The translations under genes were made by a program, and so were the position numbers. A model generated the notes under the pieces. It made no database searches. It was not told the DNA's origin and saw nothing but the letters and a program-made list of their open reading frames with translations. Positions 4,975-6,340 of a stretch of DNA of 6,340 bases are shown here, one piece after another. Source of the DNA: Treponema sp. UBA7590 (GTDB taxonomy: Bacteria > Spirochaetota > Spirochaetia > Treponematales > Treponemataceae); the NCBI GenBank assembly GCA_002478955.1, contig DLKK01000113.1, forward strand, positions 37,921-44,260, written 5' to 3'. How positions within the stretch are numbered: position 1 is the stretch's first letter; each line of letters opens with the position of its first letter.

Positions 4975-6340
4975 AGATCTTTCAATCAAAGATTTTGCGA
5001 TTATTGAAAATGAACACATAGAATTTTCAAATGGATTTACAGTTCTTTCCGGTGAAACAGGTGCCGGTAAATCAATTTTGATTGGTGCGCTCTCATTTCT
5101 GCTTGGTGGAAAAGCTGATGTGAACCAGATTCGTTCCGGCTGCCATGAGGCTCAGGTTTCCGGGACTTTTTTTCTTGATTCAAATGAAAATCAGAATCCT
5201 GCGATGGAATGGCTTAATGAGCATGGAATTGAAACTGAAAACAATAGAATTCTTTTGCGGAGATATATCCGTGATAATGGCCGCGCCGGCGCATGGATTG
5301 GCTCAACGCCTGTGAACCGTGCTGACCTGGCGGATTTTTCATCTTTCTTGGTTGATATTCATGGTCAGCATGAGCATCAGTCGTTAATGCGCGTGCCTGA
5401 GCACAGAAAATTTCTTGACGCGCGTGCGGGAATTGTGCCGGAAGTAAACGCTTTTACCGCGTTGTATATGGAACTTGTTGAAAAAAGAAAACTTCTTGCC
5501 CAGCTGAATTCTTCTGATGCGGACAGAGCTAGAAAAATCGATATGTATAGTTTTGCGGTAAAAGAAATTGAGGACGCAAAACTTAAGCCGGAAGAAGATA
5601 TTCAGCTTGAGGAAGAGGAAAACCGGCTTTCTTCGTATGAAAAACTTTTTGAGGGCGTTGATTCTATCCGGAATATGCTGGACGGCGGAGAAGAATCTGT
5701 TGTTTCATTGCTGAAGAAAATCCGCCGAGAAAGTCAGAATATTTCTTTGCTGGATAAATCTCTTTCAAATCTTGACACGCGTATTGAATCGGCTTTTTAT
5801 GAACTGAATGACATTTCTGAGGAATTTGGAAGTTACGCGAACAAACTGGTTTACGATCCGTCCCATCTTCAGGAAGTGCAGGATAGGCTTTCGTTGATTT
5901 ATAATCTGAAGAAAAAATACGCTTCCAGCCAAAGCGCGCCGTTGAAAGAGGTTTTTGATTATTACGAGAATGCGCAGAAATCACTTGAGCAACTTGGAGC
6001 AGGCTCTGAAAACAAAGAGAAGCTGATGAAAGCCGTTTCTGAGCTTGAGAAAAAAGTTTATCTTGCCGGGAAAAATCTTTCTGAAAAAAGACGTGCCACA
6101 GGTGAAAAACTTGCTTCTGAAGTTGAAGCTCTTCTGAGAAATCTTGGAATGAACGGAACTCGTTTTGCGGTCAGCATTACGGCTAAGCCTGGTGATGATT
6201 TTGAGCAAAAATGCGGTCCCTATGGTTTTGACAATATTGAATTTCTTATCAGCGCAAACCCTGGCTCTCCGCTTTTGCCGCTTGCAAAAATTGCTTCGGG
6301 CGGTGAGATTTCCCGCGTAATGCTTGCGCTAAAAACGATT
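4967..6340 (+). CDS. recN: DNA repair protein RecN, N-terminal 458 residues (3' end outside window)
   Basis: RecN is an SMC-like ATPase that acts early in recombinational repair of double-strand breaks. The frame runs open from ATG 4967 to the last base. The N-terminus is typical (MLEDLSIKDFAIIENEHIEF), followed by Walker A GETGAGKS (residues 29-36). The RecN-specific IHGQHEHQSLM segment (131-141) and the FLDARAG that follows a little later are clear. A long charged, helix-prone coiled-coil region comes next (about 165-385), then a second globular segment with the ABC signature ASGGEISRVMLAL (443-455). Roughly 100 residues, including Walker B, should lie past the window edge. No frameshift was found on translating the stretches checked by eye. 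The start overlaps nadK by 8 bases and has a perfect Shine-Dalgarno. In E. coli recN is LexA-controlled; no LexA-like palindrome was seen here, and transcription from the upstream genes looks likelier. Confidence 0.97.
   Translation, partial: MLEDLSIKDFAIIENEHIEFSNGFTVLSGETGAGKSILIGALSFLLGGKADVNQIRSGCHEAQVSGTFFLDSNENQNPAMEWLNEHGIETENNRILLRRYIRDNGRAGAWIGSTPVNRADLADFSSFLVDIHGQHEHQSLMRVPEHRKFLDARAGIVPEVNAFTALYMELVEKRKLLAQLNSSDADRARKIDMYSFAVKEIEDAKLKPEEDIQLEEEENRLSSYEKLFEGVDSIRNMLDGGEESVVSLLKKIRRESQNISLLDKSLSNLDTRIESAFYELNDISEEFGSYANKLVYDPSHLQEVQDRLSLIYNLKKKYASSQSAPLKEVFDYYENAQKSLEQLGAGSENKEKLMKAVSELEKKVYLAGKNLSEKRRATGEKLASEVEALLRNLGMNGTRFAVSITAKPGDDFEQKCGPYGFDNIEFLISANPGSPLLPLAKIASGGEISRVMLALKTI

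Noticed and set aside
5664..6208. Minus-strand open frames within recN
   Set aside because: They are opposite the continuous RecN frame, which has clear family motifs on both sides; the antisense translations are basic, Lys/Phe/Ser-rich and unlike any family.

Overview
The window carries six tightly packed genes, all on the plus strand: mutS (5' end cut off), a ComF-family gene, cheW, a DegT/DnrJ/EryC1 aminotransferase-like gene, nadK and recN (3' end cut off). It looks like ordinary bacterial chromosome with moderate-to-low GC and T-rich spacers. The protein sequences and the order cheW - DegT-like - NAD kinase - recN suggest a spirochaete of the genus Treponema. From memory, Treponema pallidum has the same order (cheW-2, 'spsC', NAD kinase, recN). 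That assignment is inferred and was not searched.

Layout: bases 1-1596 hold the C-terminal about 60% of the mismatch-repair ATPase MutS. A 50-base T-rich spacer (1597-1646) separates it from the ComF-family gene (preferred start GTG 1647), although an upstream ATG at 1569 would make the two genes overlap. After a 68-base gap that may hold a weak promoter comes cheW (2468-2947), the chemotaxis adaptor. It is followed after 11 bases by a divergent fold-type I PLP-enzyme homologue (2959-4098), then after 3 bases by NAD kinase (4102-4974), whose end overlaps the start of recN (4967 to the window edge) by 8 bases. No intrinsic terminator was seen between any two genes, so at least cheW to recN, and possibly all six, could be one transcription unit. 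No RNA gene, CRISPR array, insertion sequence or phage gene was seen, and no gap exceeds 70 bases.

Functionally the genes are mixed. MutS, RecN and ComF relate to DNA repair, recombination and uptake-type processes; CheW to motility signalling; NadK supplies NADP. The most unusual gene is the DegT-like one. It keeps the family scaffold but has no lysine at the position that normally forms the Schiff base with PLP: His185/Asp186 lie there instead. It sits outside any sugar-biosynthesis cluster. It may be a lysine-independent PLP enzyme (as known for ColD and E1 sugar dehydratases) or a non-catalytic homologue, and is the best lead in an otherwise conventional housekeeping region.
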